A stretch of 64,000 nt of DNA. Origin: Thiodiazotropha sp040506195. Its GTDB lineage: Bacteria > Pseudomonadota > Gammaproteobacteria > Chromatiales > Chromatiaceae. The stretch covers positions 1 to 64,000 of the forward strand of contig JBEVXH010000013.1 in NCBI GenBank assembly GCA_040506195.1. Direction: 5' to 3'. Below the pieces are notes generated by a model, which searched no databases, had not been told where the DNA came from, and saw only the letters and a program-made list of their open reading frames with translations. Both the position numbers and the translations under genes were made by a program. Positions 51,867-63,097 of the stretch are shown here, in pieces. Each line of letters starts with the position of its first letter. The stretch's first letter is position 1.

Positions 51867-53738
51867 ATGGAAATCGAACTGGTCGAGATTCGCGATTTTC
51901 TGGCGCAACGCCCCCCCTTCGATGCCCTGCCCGAAGAACAACTCAATCAACTTCCCAAGTCCCTCGAAATTCGCTATCTGCGCCGAGGGAGCCTGTTCCC
52001 CCCCGCTGACACCACGCAGGGATTTATCTATATCCTGCGCAGTGGCGCCATCGAGCTTCGTGATGATGAGGATAACCTGGTGGAGAAGCTGGCTGAGGGT
52101 GGCCTCTACACCACCGATTGCCAGTTGATCGATTTCAGCAGGGCGAGTCACGGCCTGGCGGTCGAGGATAGCCTGATCTATCAATTGCCATGCTACGTAT
52201 TGAAAACGTTACGCAAGACGGAGCCGGCATTCGACCGCCATTTCGCGGAATCGATCAGGGATCGGCTGAAACAGGCCGTTAGAACCCTGCAGGACTACGG
52301 CGAGGATAAGAATTGCATCGCAGAGATGACAGTGGAGGTTTCCGATCTGATCAAGAAAACACCGGTCACCATCGATATCAACAGCACCATCCGCCAGGCG
52401 GCGGAGTTGATGAGTGACAAAAATGTCTCTTCGGTGATGATTCTGAAAGGAACACAACTGGCAGGCGTTATCACTGACAGGGATCTGCGCAAACGCTGTA
52501 TTGCGGCAGGTGTCTCCGTCGATCAGCCGGTCAGCCAGATCATGACCACCAACCTGGAGACCATCCAGGAAGGCACCATGGCAATCCAGGCACTGATGAC
52601 CATGACGCGGCTCCATGTGCATCATCTTCCTGTAAAACGGGGAGATGAGGTTGTCGGCATGTTGACCGCAACCGATCTGGCACGACACCAATCCACGAAT
52701 TCGGCCTACCTGGCCAGTGATATCCGCAAGGCCGCCACCGTGGACGACCTGGCTCACGTTAGCGAGCGGCTGCCCGATCTTCAGTTCCATCTCGCCAATT
52801 CCAATGCCTCCGCACTACACATCGGCGAGGCCATATCCTCTATCACCGATTCATTGACTGCACGCCTGATCGAGATGGCCGAGGCCGAGCTTGGACCGCC
52901 ACCGGTACGTTACGCCTGGCTGTGTGGAGGTTCTCAGGCGCGTGGTGAACAGACATCCCACTCCGATCAAGACAATGCCATGCTGATATCGGATGAGATG
53001 AAACCTGAACACGCGGACTATTTTGAGCGCCTGGCGAATCGGGTCTCCGACGGCCTCAATGCATGCGGTTTCATCTACTGCCCCGGTGATGCCATGGCGA
53101 CGAATCCGAAATGGCGGCAGACGCTGCAGATCTGGCGAAAGTATTTCAATGCCTGGATCAACAAACCCGAACCGATGGCGTTGATGCTGTCGAGTATCTT
53201 TTTCGACCTGCGCCCCATCTACGGAGAAGTTGAGCTCTTCAAAGAATTGCAAAGCGATATTCTGAGTAAAACCCGCGGTAACGGCATCTTCACCGCCTAT
53301 ATGGCGGCAAATGCCCTGCATCACCGACCACCGCTCGGTTTTTTCCGCACCTTCGTTCTGATCCATGACGGCAAACATGATGACACCTTCGACATCAAGC
53401 ACCGGGGTATCGTACCCATCACCGATATCGCCCGTGTATTCGCGCTTGATCAGGGTCTCACTCCCGTGAATACCACAGAGAGGCTGGAGGCGGCGGCAGA
53501 AACGACTGTACTCAGCCGAGAGATGGGAGAGAACCTGATCGATGCATTGGAGTTTATCGCCAGCATCCGCATCTATCACCAGGCCGAGCAGATCCGTAAG
53601 GGGCTAAAACCGGACAACTACCTGTCACCGGAGGAGCTTTCAGATCTGGAACGCAGGCACTTGAAAGACGCCTTCAGGGTAATCCAGGAGATGCAGGACG
53701 CCATGGAAAACCGTTACCAGGGTGGACGTTTCGTATAG
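51867..53738 (+). CDS. Cyclic-nucleotide-like/CBS/DUF294 nucleotidyltransferase-like signalling protein
   Basis: About 623 residues. A cNMP-binding-like domain (about 10-125), two CBS domains (about 145-275: VSSVMILKGTQLAGVITDRDL, HHLPVKRGDEVVGMLTATDL), a DUF294 nucleotidyltransferase-like domain with GGSQARGEQTSHSDQD (about 352-367, the GS...D.D pattern of GlnD) and a C-terminal DUF294 helical domain. This family sits next to actP-type symporters and acs in many proteobacteria and is thought to tune acetate uptake by sensing adenylates. An ATG at 51852 would add five residues. Confidence 0.88.
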   Translation: MEIELVEIRDFLAQRPPFDALPEEQLNQLPKSLEIRYLRRGSLFPPADTTQGFIYILRSGAIELRDDEDNLVEKLAEGGLYTTDCQLIDFSRASHGLAVEDSLIYQLPCYVLKTLRKTEPAFDRHFAESIRDRLKQAVRTLQDYGEDKNCIAEMTVEVSDLIKKTPVTIDINSTIRQAAELMSDKNVSSVMILKGTQLAGVITDRDLRKRCIAAGVSVDQPVSQIMTTNLETIQEGTMAIQALMTMTRLHVHHLPVKRGDEVVGMLTATDLARHQSTNSAYLASDIRKAATVDDLAHVSERLPDLQFHLANSNASALHIGEAISSITDSLTARLIEMAEAELGPPPVRYAWLCGGSQARGEQTSHSDQDNAMLISDEMKPEHADYFERLANRVSDGLNACGFIYCPGDAMATNPKWRQTLQIWRKYFNAWINKPEPMALMLSSIFFDLRPIYGEVELFKELQSDILSKTRGNGIFTAYMAANALHHRPPLGFFRTFVLIHDGKHDDTFDIKHRGIVPITDIARVFALDQGLTPVNTTERLEAAAETTVLSREMGENLIDALEFIASIRIYHQAEQIRKGLKPDNYLSPEELSDLERRHLKDAFRVIQEMQDAMENRYQGGRFV

Positions 53739-53740
53739 TT

Positions 53741-54433
53741 ATGTTTTCAAGATTTCTCAGCTTGGATTCTCTGCGAAAAAGGGCTTTGGCTAAAGCCGAA
53801 CCGGGGATTCTGCACGACTATCTCTCTACCCCGCTGACCTCAAAAACCACCCAATGCGAGCAACTGTCGATTGTTTCCCTGGATCTGGAAACTACGGGCC
53901 TCGATCCGAACAAGGACAAAATCCTCAGCTTTGGCCTGGTTGAGATGAGACACATGACCATCAAACTCGAGACTGCACGCCATCAGTTGATCACGATCGA
54001 CGAGGAGATCCCGGAGGAGTCGGCGGTCATCCATCAGATTACCGATGACCAGGCGGCCACAGGTGTTTCGATCCAAGATGCCTTGCGGGAACTCCTGCAA
54101 CACATGGCAGGCAAAGTCATGCTGGTGCACTATTCCGCGATTGAGCAGAAATTTATCAGCGCCGCCTGCGAAAAATTGTTCGGCGCACCCTTTGTCATCC
54201 CGATTATCGATACCCTGGTATTGGCGCAACGCATCTTTGAACACCGCAATCACACCATCCAACCGGGAGATCTGCGTCTATTCAACCTGCGCCCGCGTTA
54301 TAATTTACCCAATTACAAGGCACACAACGCATTAAGTGACGCTGTCGCCACTGCTGAGTTGTTTTTAGCCATGGCATCTGAGATGGTGCCACAACCGAGC
54401 CAATGTCAACTAAAGCGTTTTCTTACACGTTGA
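53741..54433 (+). CDS. 3'-5' exonuclease, DEDDh (DNA polymerase III epsilon-like)
   Basis: 230 residues. ExoI motif VSLDLETTGLDPNKD (about 45-59), ExoII region MLVHYSAIEQKFI and ExoIII HNALSDAVATAEL with the catalytic His and Asp. It is shorter than DnaQ and has no clamp-binding tail. It starts 2 bases after the CBS/DUF294 gene, and this pairing recurs in acetate modules, so it may act on a signalling nucleotide or RNA rather than in replication; that is inference. Confidence 0.85.
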   Translation: MFSRFLSLDSLRKRALAKAEPGILHDYLSTPLTSKTTQCEQLSIVSLDLETTGLDPNKDKILSFGLVEMRHMTIKLETARHQLITIDEEIPEESAVIHQITDDQAATGVSIQDALRELLQHMAGKVMLVHYSAIEQKFISAACEKLFGAPFVIPIIDTLVLAQRIFEHRNHTIQPGDLRLFNLRPRYNLPNYKAHNALSDAVATAELFLAMASEMVPQPSQCQLKRFLTR

Positions 54434-54585
54434 CTGGCAATAGAATGGTGAGAATTCTGGAGAATAACCGTTTTCATATATCGGTTTATATTTTTAGGAA
54501 TAATCTAGCATGCTCTTAACAAAGTAACGGCATACACAGACACAGCTGCTGTTGAGAATGAAAAACCACCGTTGAGGAGAATTCA

Positions 54586-56532
<1,947 letters not shown>

Positions 56533-56603
56533 CACCCCGCTGTTTGGTGTCTGGCGAACGGTTTTTTTACCGTTTGATGGATTCCAGCCCCTAACCCAGA
56601 ATC

Positions 56604-56631
56604 CCCATCGGTATTGAAAGATACCGATGGG
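56604..56631. terminator. Hairpin after acs
   Basis: CCCATCGGTAT-TGAAAG-ATACCGATGGG, a perfect 11-bp stem, 72 bases after the acs stop. No T-run follows, so it may stabilise or terminate factor-dependently. Confidence 0.45.
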
Positions 56632-56718
56632 TTAGTGGGAAACGGCATTGTGTCAGCGACTGACAACTGTAAAGTTGCAGCTGCTGTAAATACCGACATC
56701 AAATAACGACATGACTTC

Positions 56719-57285
56719 ATGAATTTCAAAATACCCTCATTTTATAAACGCTTCTTGGTATTCTTCATTGTCATCGGCCCGATATTCTGGCTGGTCTTTA
56801 CGGAAGATGGACAGCGACGCACGGATATCGTACTGCTGACCTTATGGGGTGAGGATGAGATCGCATTGAACTTGGCGGCGCTGGACAATCAAATCAGCGA
56901 AGAGGATTTAAAACAGGTATTTCCCGACATAACCTGGACATGCAAAGATGAATTAAGTGGTTTCGGCAATCGTCTATGTGCCGCACGCATCGGTATATAC
57001 AATGATATCCCGGCCCACTACGTAACCATTTTTTTCCACGACAGCTGGATCAATGGCGTAAAGATCGGCTATCGCGGCAACTATCATGAACTGTTGAAAC
57101 AACAGCTTTGGCAACAACTCGGCGCACCGGCCAGCAACAATCCCCAGATCCCCGTCATACAGGGAATGGAATCGGTGATTCATTGGGTCACAAAGTCAGG
57201 CAATGTCATACTGAAGGAGTCATTGAAAGAGGATGATGAAGCTGCCCTGTTCTGGCTCTCTTTCTCCATCATTCCACCAAGCTGA
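56719..57285 (+). CDS. Hypothetical protein with one N-terminal transmembrane helix
   Basis: 188 residues. Residues 1-27 (FYKRFLVFFIVIGPIFWLVF) form a membrane anchor; the remainder is periplasmic or cytoplasmic with two cysteines spaced WTCKDELSGFGNRLCAARI, which could form a disulfide if exported. No known domain is recognised. It stands alone between acs and a convergent gene. Confidence 0.65.
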   Translation: MNFKIPSFYKRFLVFFIVIGPIFWLVFTEDGQRRTDIVLLTLWGEDEIALNLAALDNQISEEDLKQVFPDITWTCKDELSGFGNRLCAARIGIYNDIPAHYVTIFFHDSWINGVKIGYRGNYHELLKQQLWQQLGAPASNNPQIPVIQGMESVIHWVTKSGNVILKESLKEDDEAALFWLSFSIIPPS

Positions 57286-57297
57286 CCGGGTTGCGGG

Positions 57298-57651
57298 TCA
57301 GAAACCGTACAGCGACTCTTGTAAGAAACGTTTGAAATAGCGCATGATCTGCCGCGGGATAGCCCGCTCGGCATACAGGCGAAGCTCATGAATCTCATCT
57401 GTTATCCGCTGATCGCTGGATAGCTGGGCACGTTCTATGGCCTGATGCACAGCCTTTTCCAAAACAATCCCGTCACGGTGTTTCATCACACCGTAAATCG
57501 CCATGAGTGCAATTTGCTCTTCCAGCCCCATTTCGCATTGATTGTCGAGAATCGTCAACATAATGGTGGTAACACAATCCACCTGAAGCGGATCCAGAGA
57601 GATGGCTTCAGCCCACACGGCGGCAGGATGTGGTGCATCAAATGAAGTCAT
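57298..57651 (-). CDS. Hypothetical helical protein
   Basis: 117 residues from the ATG at 57651 (an upstream frame opens at 57669). Mostly helical: CVTTIMLTILDNQCEMGLEE, ALMAIYGVMKHRDGIVLEKA, and a basic C-terminus IPRQIMRYFKRFLQESLYGF. Not recognised. It converges on the previous gene with 12 bases between. Confidence 0.6.
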   Translation of the reverse strand: MTSFDAPHPAAVWAEAISLDPLQVDCVTTIMLTILDNQCEMGLEEQIALMAIYGVMKHRDGIVLEKAVHQAIERAQLSSDQRITDEIHELRLYAERAIPRQIMRYFKRFLQESLYGF

Positions 57652-57669
57652 TGCATCTTCAACTAACAC

Positions 57670-57983
57670 GGCACGAATACCCCTATGACAGGTTGTTCAC
57701 CGAAAAGCTATATCTATATGCTAGTCCCATTAGAAATATTTACTCGGTATTTTTGCACACCATAGTCAAAATATTACAAATAATCACTGTTCCGTAAACC
57801 GCTGCCCATCACTCACTTAAGAACAGTGTCTGGTGAAAAGCACATGGAGGGATATTGATGAAAGATCCAGAGTCAAGATGGTTCATGAACTTATGTGGTT
57901 AAGGAAATCCATGACCGGCCGAGCATGGAACAGGATAGAGGACAGCTTGTAATATAAATTTTATGACTCGATTTACACCGATG
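57670..57983. other. Intergenic region with a possible 14-codon ORF
   Basis: AT-rich. At 57858 a 14-codon frame, MKDPESRWFMNLCG, follows GGAGGG at good spacing. Nothing else supports it. No other gene is seen. Confidence 0.3.
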
Positions 57984-58505
57984 TTATTCCGGCAGGTACT
58001 GTTTGAGATTCAGGTGATGCCTGACCACGCCCTCTTGATCGACGACTTCCAAACGTGAGTAGTTGCCCCTGGCAATCTTCAGGTAGAGACAAGGATAGGT
58101 CAATGCCTGAATCTGCACGGATCCGGGTTCAGGTTGCACCCACTCCAAGGCGATCCTTGCCGTATCGGATGAGATCTCAAGATGGTCGGAAATGAGACGA
58201 AGGGCATACCCGCCACTGGGTTGCTGTCCCATATTGACCCTGACTATCCAGAATTGCCCCGGATCCAAGCTGGTATCCACATCTTTTTGCTGTGTCTCGA
58301 CGCCAATTCTGGCACTGTCCGCCTGCTTCGCTACAGCATCGGACGCCAGCTGCAGACCCGCTGTCTGGTTGACACTGCAGGCATACCCCCGTTTCAGCAC
58401 ACTGACGGATGAAGAGGCCATTGTATTACACCCTGAAGAAACCAGTAGTATCAGTCCCAAACCGACCAATATATTCCATTCGAATTGCATTTTGTATCGT
58501 AACAT
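57984..58505 (-). CDS. PrcB-like lipoprotein
   Basis: 173 residues from the ATG at 58505 (GGAGA 8 bases upstream). LILLVSSGCNTM is a lipobox, so it is a lipoprotein anchored after the Cys near residue 26. The C-terminal part, FWIVRVNMGQQPSGGYALRL then WVQPEPGSVQIQALTYPCLY, follows the pattern of the PrcB C-terminal domain (PF14343), named after the PrcB lipoprotein that accompanies the dentilisin protease of Treponema. It follows the subtilisin-like lipoprotein gene by 63 bases on the same strand, which supports a functional pair. Confidence 0.7.
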   Translation of the reverse strand: MLRYKMQFEWNILVGLGLILLVSSGCNTMASSSVSVLKRGYACSVNQTAGLQLASDAVAKQADSARIGVETQQKDVDTSLDPGQFWIVRVNMGQQPSGGYALRLISDHLEISSDTARIALEWVQPEPGSVQIQALTYPCLYLKIARGNYSRLEVVDQEGVVRHHLNLKQYLPE

Positions 58506-58568
58506 CCTGGCGTTCTCCAGTTTTTACTGAGCTGGAATCAGGCATCGTTGCCAACTCCAGCGGCTCAA

Positions 58569-61124
58569 TTACTCGGCATCCAGCCGTCTCAGCAACAATG
58601 TCCGGGGTTGATCTCCAAGGGATTGTGAGCTCGGAGACTGATATTCATACGCGGTCGTAAAATCCCGTTCGATGATATCGTCAGATTCAACGGTGATTAT
58701 GCTGGGTTGTGAAGCGGTTGCATAGGCACCGCAAGACTCGCCAGCATCGCATATGATACCGTCCATATCCATGTCGGAACCGGCAAAGACCAAGTAATCG
58801 CCCGCTGTCACTTCACTGAAACTGTAGTTGACGTTCTCACCAACCGCATCAACCTGGAATTGCTGTATGACCTCATCGGTATCGTTATTCACCAATAGTA
58901 CATAGTGAATGCCAGCATCACCGGATATCGATGCATCGAGCACCTGCATAATGACCTCCACAGACGAGCTTGCGCTTCCGGCGTCGATCTGCATAGTCCC
59001 CGAATAGGTACCCGCAGCCAGTCCGGATCGATCACTGACGACACTGTAACTGCCATAACCGGAAGCATCGACCAGGTTGGCCTGCAGCGTCAACCAACTG
59101 ATATCTTCTGAAATCTGAACGCTTCCCAGATCCCCTCCGATCTGTTCGATGAAAAGCGTGGCGCTCTGCAGATTATGGGAGAAGTTCAAGCTCTGAGGAT
59201 TGACGCTCAATGCCGGATCCACAGGCACCCCTCCTCCGCCCCGTTGTTGCGCAGCATCCACGGCTTTGAAGGCATCGATCAAACCATGACCATAGAGATC
59301 GTCTCTTCCCGCATCACCAAGATCGCTGGTCAGTTCTCCCCCGGCGAGCATGGCATCGAACTCTGCGGGTGTCATAGCGGGATATGCCGCCTTCATCAGC
59401 GCCGCCACACCGGCAATATGGGGCGCCGCCATGGAGGTACCGTTATAGAACACCAACTGATAGCTGAGCGCATCGGATGAATCGTCTCCTCCTGCGCTCA
59501 ACACGCCATCGGGCCTCGAATCTCCATTGAGATCCAATCGCAAATCACCACCCGGCGCCGCCACATCGATCATCGAACCAAAATTGGAATAGAAGGCGAG
59601 ATTGCGATTGATGTCCACAGCACTCACTGAAACCACACCGGGATTCGAAGCGGGATAGGAGAGCTGGGAAGTGTTCTCGTTTCCCGCCGCGGCGATAATG
59701 ATCACACCTTCGGCGCGGGCCGCCGCCACTGCTTCCCGTGTTGTCTGGCTGTCGGCATTCCCACCGAGACTCATGTTGATAATATCAGCCCGTTGCGCGG
59801 GCAAGGTGCCGGATGCATTCGACAGCCCGGCGGCATAACGTATCCCCTCCGCAAGATCCAGCGTGTTGCCCCCGTTCTTACCCAGCACGCGGATCGGCAT
59901 GATCCTGCTATCCCAGGCAACACCGGCGGCACCCCGGCCGTCGTTGGTACGCGCAGCAATCGTACCTGCCACATGGGTGCCGTGAAAGGATGAGGAGGCG
60001 CCTTGCTGGACCGCATCCCCCTCATCATTGGGATTGCTATCGATGCCGTCACCGTCGCCGGCGCTCTCCGCATCGGAGATAAAATCGTATCCCGCCACCA
60101 GCTGGCCACTCATTTCCGGATGACCGAGCAATACGCCTGTATCAAGGACCGCCACGATAACGCTGTTGTCCCCGGTTGTGATATCCCAGGCCTGAGGCAG
60201 GTTGATCTGCGGATAGTGCCACTGCAGGCTGTAGTATTCATCATTCGGCGTTACCGAGGGATGTACGATGTAATTGGGTTCCGCATAATCGACGTCAGAA
60301 CGTTTTTGCAATGCCTTGACAGCGAGCAGCGTATCGAGCTTTTGCCGTTGCTGATCGGACATCTGTACTTCGACCACAGCTCTGGAGGCTACAACGCCGG
60401 CCTGTTCTTTCAGTTTCAGTCGTTGCACGCCACTGCCGTAATTTCCAGTATCAAACTGGAACTTTGTTAACAGGGGGTCCTCAATACGGGCCTGAACCTC
60501 GAGGTCGTCAAAGCGAACCAAGGCCTCCTGCGGTAAAAACTCATCGGAAAGCCTGAGCGCACCGGTCGGCAGCTGGGCTTGTGGCGTCAACCCGACAGAG
60601 AGCAGATAATTGGATGCACCGGTTACGGCATAGACATTCACATAGTACTGGCCATCCGCAGGAATCAGCAGTGATTCGAACTTTGTGATCCCCAGCGAAG
60701 CATCGACCAATGTACCGTTGATGTCATAAAGAAACAGATCCAGATCCTCACCATTCGCCAGGTCGGCGATACTCAGCAGCAACGTCTGGCCCGCCTGCAT
60801 ATCGATGAGGTAAAAATCGTCCGGATCACCTGAATTGAATGAGTGGCCGGGAAAACCTTCGCGAGGCTGGTTTACATACCCACCGATATTGACCGGGTTG
60901 GGTACCGACTGAGCAGCGGCCAATGGATGATTGGGGGCCGGGATGGTCACCACATCGTTGACATCGCTGTCTGTAACCACGAAAGCTGGAATGATCAGGC
61001 TGCCACTGACGGTTACCCTTTGTGTATCCCCATTGTCACCACCGCCTCCTCCACCGCAGGCCGCAATAAAGGACGTTACTACCAGGGAGAGGCCTACAAT
61101 AGTGAGTTTATCCAATCGAATCAT
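58569..61124 (-). CDS. Subtilisin-like (S8) serine protease, lipoprotein
   Basis: 851 residues from the ATG at 61124 (GGGAGCGGG upstream). A lipobox SFIAACGGGGGG near residue 23 predicts a membrane-anchored protein. A pre-peptidase C-like domain (GDPDDFYLIDMQAGQTLLL, DLDLFLYDINGTLVDA; about 98-180), a propeptide-like region (about 200-285) and the S8 catalytic domain follow, with triad motifs VIVAVLDTGVLLGHPEM (Asp), FHGTHVAGTIAA (His) and YNGTSMAAPHIAGVAALM (Ser). The C-terminal about 200 residues form two beta-rich modules. It should be surface- or periplasm-exposed. Downstream lies the PrcB-like lipoprotein. Confidence 0.9.
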   Translation of the reverse strand: MIRLDKLTIVGLSLVVTSFIAACGGGGGGDNGDTQRVTVSGSLIIPAFVVTDSDVNDVVTIPAPNHPLAAAQSVPNPVNIGGYVNQPREGFPGHSFNSGDPDDFYLIDMQAGQTLLLSIADLANGEDLDLFLYDINGTLVDASLGITKFESLLIPADGQYYVNVYAVTGASNYLLSVGLTPQAQLPTGALRLSDEFLPQEALVRFDDLEVQARIEDPLLTKFQFDTGNYGSGVQRLKLKEQAGVVASRAVVEVQMSDQQRQKLDTLLAVKALQKRSDVDYAEPNYIVHPSVTPNDEYYSLQWHYPQINLPQAWDITTGDNSVIVAVLDTGVLLGHPEMSGQLVAGYDFISDAESAGDGDGIDSNPNDEGDAVQQGASSSFHGTHVAGTIAARTNDGRGAAGVAWDSRIMPIRVLGKNGGNTLDLAEGIRYAAGLSNASGTLPAQRADIINMSLGGNADSQTTREAVAAARAEGVIIIAAAGNENTSQLSYPASNPGVVSVSAVDINRNLAFYSNFGSMIDVAAPGGDLRLDLNGDSRPDGVLSAGGDDSSDALSYQLVFYNGTSMAAPHIAGVAALMKAAYPAMTPAEFDAMLAGGELTSDLGDAGRDDLYGHGLIDAFKAVDAAQQRGGGGVPVDPALSVNPQSLNFSHNLQSATLFIEQIGGDLGSVQISEDISWLTLQANLVDASGYGSYSVVSDRSGLAAGTYSGTMQIDAGSASSSVEVIMQVLDASISGDAGIHYVLLVNNDTDEVIQQFQVDAVGENVNYSFSEVTAGDYLVFAGSDMDMDGIICDAGESCGAYATASQPSIITVESDDIIERDFTTAYEYQSPSSQSLGDQPRTLLLRRLDAE

Positions 61125-61342
61125 TATTCCCGCTCCCGTAATATCCATGCAATCCAGATAGACAATAGACTATCGATTGTAGATGATGCCCCATCCATGT
61201 CAAAGAAGGCAGTCACTGATTGACTCTCTTTAGAGCCTGATAACCGGCCCTAGCATTAAATGACGACGGTGGCTATGCTCATACAGGACTTTGACCTAAC
61301 ATCACTCACAAGTTTCAAATCGCACCCTGGCCGGATTGAAAG

Positions 61343-61843
61343 ATGGGACGATACAGACCACCTGCTCCAGCAAAATCCCCCTACATTACTCAAACCGGGT
61401 ATGACCTCCTTAAACAGGAAGAGCAGGCCCTATGGATTCGTCGACGCAAAGTCACCCAGGCACTGGCGGCAGCGGCTGCGGAGGGAGACCGTTCCGAGAA
61501 TGCGGAATATATCTACCGTAAAAAGGAGTTGCGAGAGATCGATTGGCGTATCCGATACCTGCAGAAAAGAGTGCCGGCACTGAAAGTCGTCAATCAGATG
61601 CCAAGCGATCAACGACAGATCTTTTTTTCCGCCTGGGTGAGTTTGCAATGCGAAGACGGAACCAAACAGAGCTATCGGATTGTTGGGCCTGATGAGATAG
61701 GCATACAAGCCGATTACATCAGCCTGGACTCGCCTCTTGCACAGGCCCTGATGGGACGAAGCATGGACGACCAGGTCACAGTCGAAACACCGAACGGTAC
61801 GAAACAGTACTGGATTGTCGATATCCGCTATGATGAGAGTTGA
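61343..61843 (+). CDS. greB: Transcription elongation factor GreB
   Basis: 166 residues. The N-terminal coiled coil with AAEGDRSENAEYIYRKKEL carries the tip acidic residues (D, E) that stimulate cleavage of backtracked RNA by RNA polymerase, and KRVPALKVV and the C-terminal FKBP-like domain (YRIVGPDEIG, LGRS-like ALMGRSMDDQV) follow. The KELREIDWRIRYLQKR segment marks GreB rather than GreA. Single gene divergent from the protease. Confidence 0.93.
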   Translation: MGRYRPPAPAKSPYITQTGYDLLKQEEQALWIRRRKVTQALAAAAAEGDRSENAEYIYRKKELREIDWRIRYLQKRVPALKVVNQMPSDQRQIFFSAWVSLQCEDGTKQSYRIVGPDEIGIQADYISLDSPLAQALMGRSMDDQVTVETPNGTKQYWIVDIRYDES

Positions 61844-61901
61844 GCGTTAAATGGCGAAAACGCGGCGACAGGCAAATACAAATACACACCTATGGCTAAG
61901 C

Positions 61902-62894
61902 TCACCAGGCAATGGGAGGCTCATCCATTATTGCCAGCTGCTCACGCAGCGTCAAAATATGCTCCTCCCAGAACGCCATGGTATCAAACCATGGAAAGGC
62001 CTTGGGAAAAGCGGGATCGTACCAGCGCCTGGCCAGCCATCCTGCGTAGTGGACCAGTCTCATGGTGCGTAATGCCTCCATCAAATGGAGCTCTGTGGGA
62101 TTGAAATCGTAAAACTGACTGTACCCTTCCAGCAGATCCCCGACTCGCTCGCTCATGTAGGCACGATCACCGGAGAGAAACATCCATAGATCCTGTATCG
62201 CGGGACCCATTCTGGCATCATCGAAATCGACAATTTGCGGTCCTTCGTCACGCCACAGGATATTGCCTGGATGGCAATCGCCATGTAATCGTATGGTTTT
62301 GAAGGACCCGGCTCTGGCAAAACAGCCCTCAATCCGCTCGTTCAGGTCGGCAAGCAAGGTTTCATAGGCGGTCACCAGGTGGGCGGGAATAAAGTCGTTT
62401 TCCAGCAGATACGAACTCGGTTGATGCAGAAAGCTATCCAGGTCGATACTCGGCCGATGCTCAAAGCCGCAGCTTGAGCCCAGCAGATGGATCCTGGCTA
62501 TAAACCTGCCCAGTTGAAGCAGATGGTTGGGATCATCCAGTTCCGGCGCGCGTCCTCCTTTACAGGGATAGAGGGTAAAACGGTTACCCTGATGATACAG
62601 GAGAGTGTTCCCGTCATTATCAATGATGGGGGCGATAACCGGAATCTCCTGCTCTGCCAGTTCAATGGTAAACCGGTGCTCCTCCAGGATTGCCTGATCG
62701 CTCCAACGATTTGGACGATAGAACTTGGCCACCAACGGCGCCCCCTCATCCAGGCCGATTTGATAAACCCTGTTCTCATAACTGTTGAGCGCAAGCATCT
62801 GACCGCTGCAACTGACGCCTGTCGATTCTACGGCGTCGAGTAACACATCGGGCGTTAGGTTGGCAAATGCTTGCTCTTGTGAATCCACTTTCAT
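61902..62894 (-). CDS. srkA: Stress-response kinase SrkA (YihE/RdoA)
   Basis: 330 residues, a choline-kinase-fold Ser/Thr kinase that protects cells from stress-induced death in E. coli. NSYENRVYQIGLDEGAPLVAKFYRP holds the nucleotide-binding Lys; IRLHGDCHPGNILWRDEGP is the catalytic HxDxxxxN loop, and QIVDFDDARMG the DFD motif. The length agrees with E. coli YihE (328). Convergent with greB. Confidence 0.94.
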   Translation of the reverse strand: MKVDSQEQAFANLTPDVLLDAVESTGVSCSGQMLALNSYENRVYQIGLDEGAPLVAKFYRPNRWSDQAILEEHRFTIELAEQEIPVIAPIIDNDGNTLLYHQGNRFTLYPCKGGRAPELDDPNHLLQLGRFIARIHLLGSSCGFEHRPSIDLDSFLHQPSSYLLENDFIPAHLVTAYETLLADLNERIEGCFARAGSFKTIRLHGDCHPGNILWRDEGPQIVDFDDARMGPAIQDLWMFLSGDRAYMSERVGDLLEGYSQFYDFNPTELHLMEALRTMRLVHYAGWLARRWYDPAFPKAFPWFDTMAFWEEHILTLREQLAIMDEPPIAW

Positions 62895-62945
62895 CTTCTG
62901 ATCGATACTCTTTTTGACTCTTCACCGATATGATTGACAGCTGAT

Positions 62946-63060
62946 CTACTGGTTTTGCCGCATTTCCTGTTGGTATTTATCGATCAATCGACTGTTGCTC
63001 TCTGCAAAGCCAGGTTCATATGAACCATCGAGCGTAGTAATATCTTTGCCTACCGCCGAT
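62946..63060 (-). pseudogene. Possible gene remnant between srkA and a dispersed repeat
   Basis: A minus frame of about 38 codons ending at TAG (62946-62948) reads GKDITTLDGSYEPGFAESNS and RLIDKYQQEMRQNQ. The sequence looks coding, but the frame has no start codon and runs into the dispersed repeat at 63062-63087. It may be the tail of a gene cut by the repeat. Short and unrecognised, so weak. Confidence 0.3.
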
Positions 63061-63061
63061 C

Positions 63062-63087
63062 GGATTAGTGTTAACAGGCCCTAAGAC
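63062..63087 (+). repeat. Dispersed repeat copy upstream of tpm
   Basis: GGATTAGTGTTAACAGGCCC followed by TAAGAC, a 26-mer that differs at one base from the ruvA-ruvB copy (10411-10436, opposite strand). It ends 11 bases before the tpm ATG. Confidence 0.85.
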
Positions 63088-63097
63088 AGGCAGCATC

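Noticed and set aside
52851..53579. 242-codon minus-strand frame opposite the CBS/DUF294 gene
   Set aside because: Shadow frame; the plus-strand product has clear domains along the whole length.
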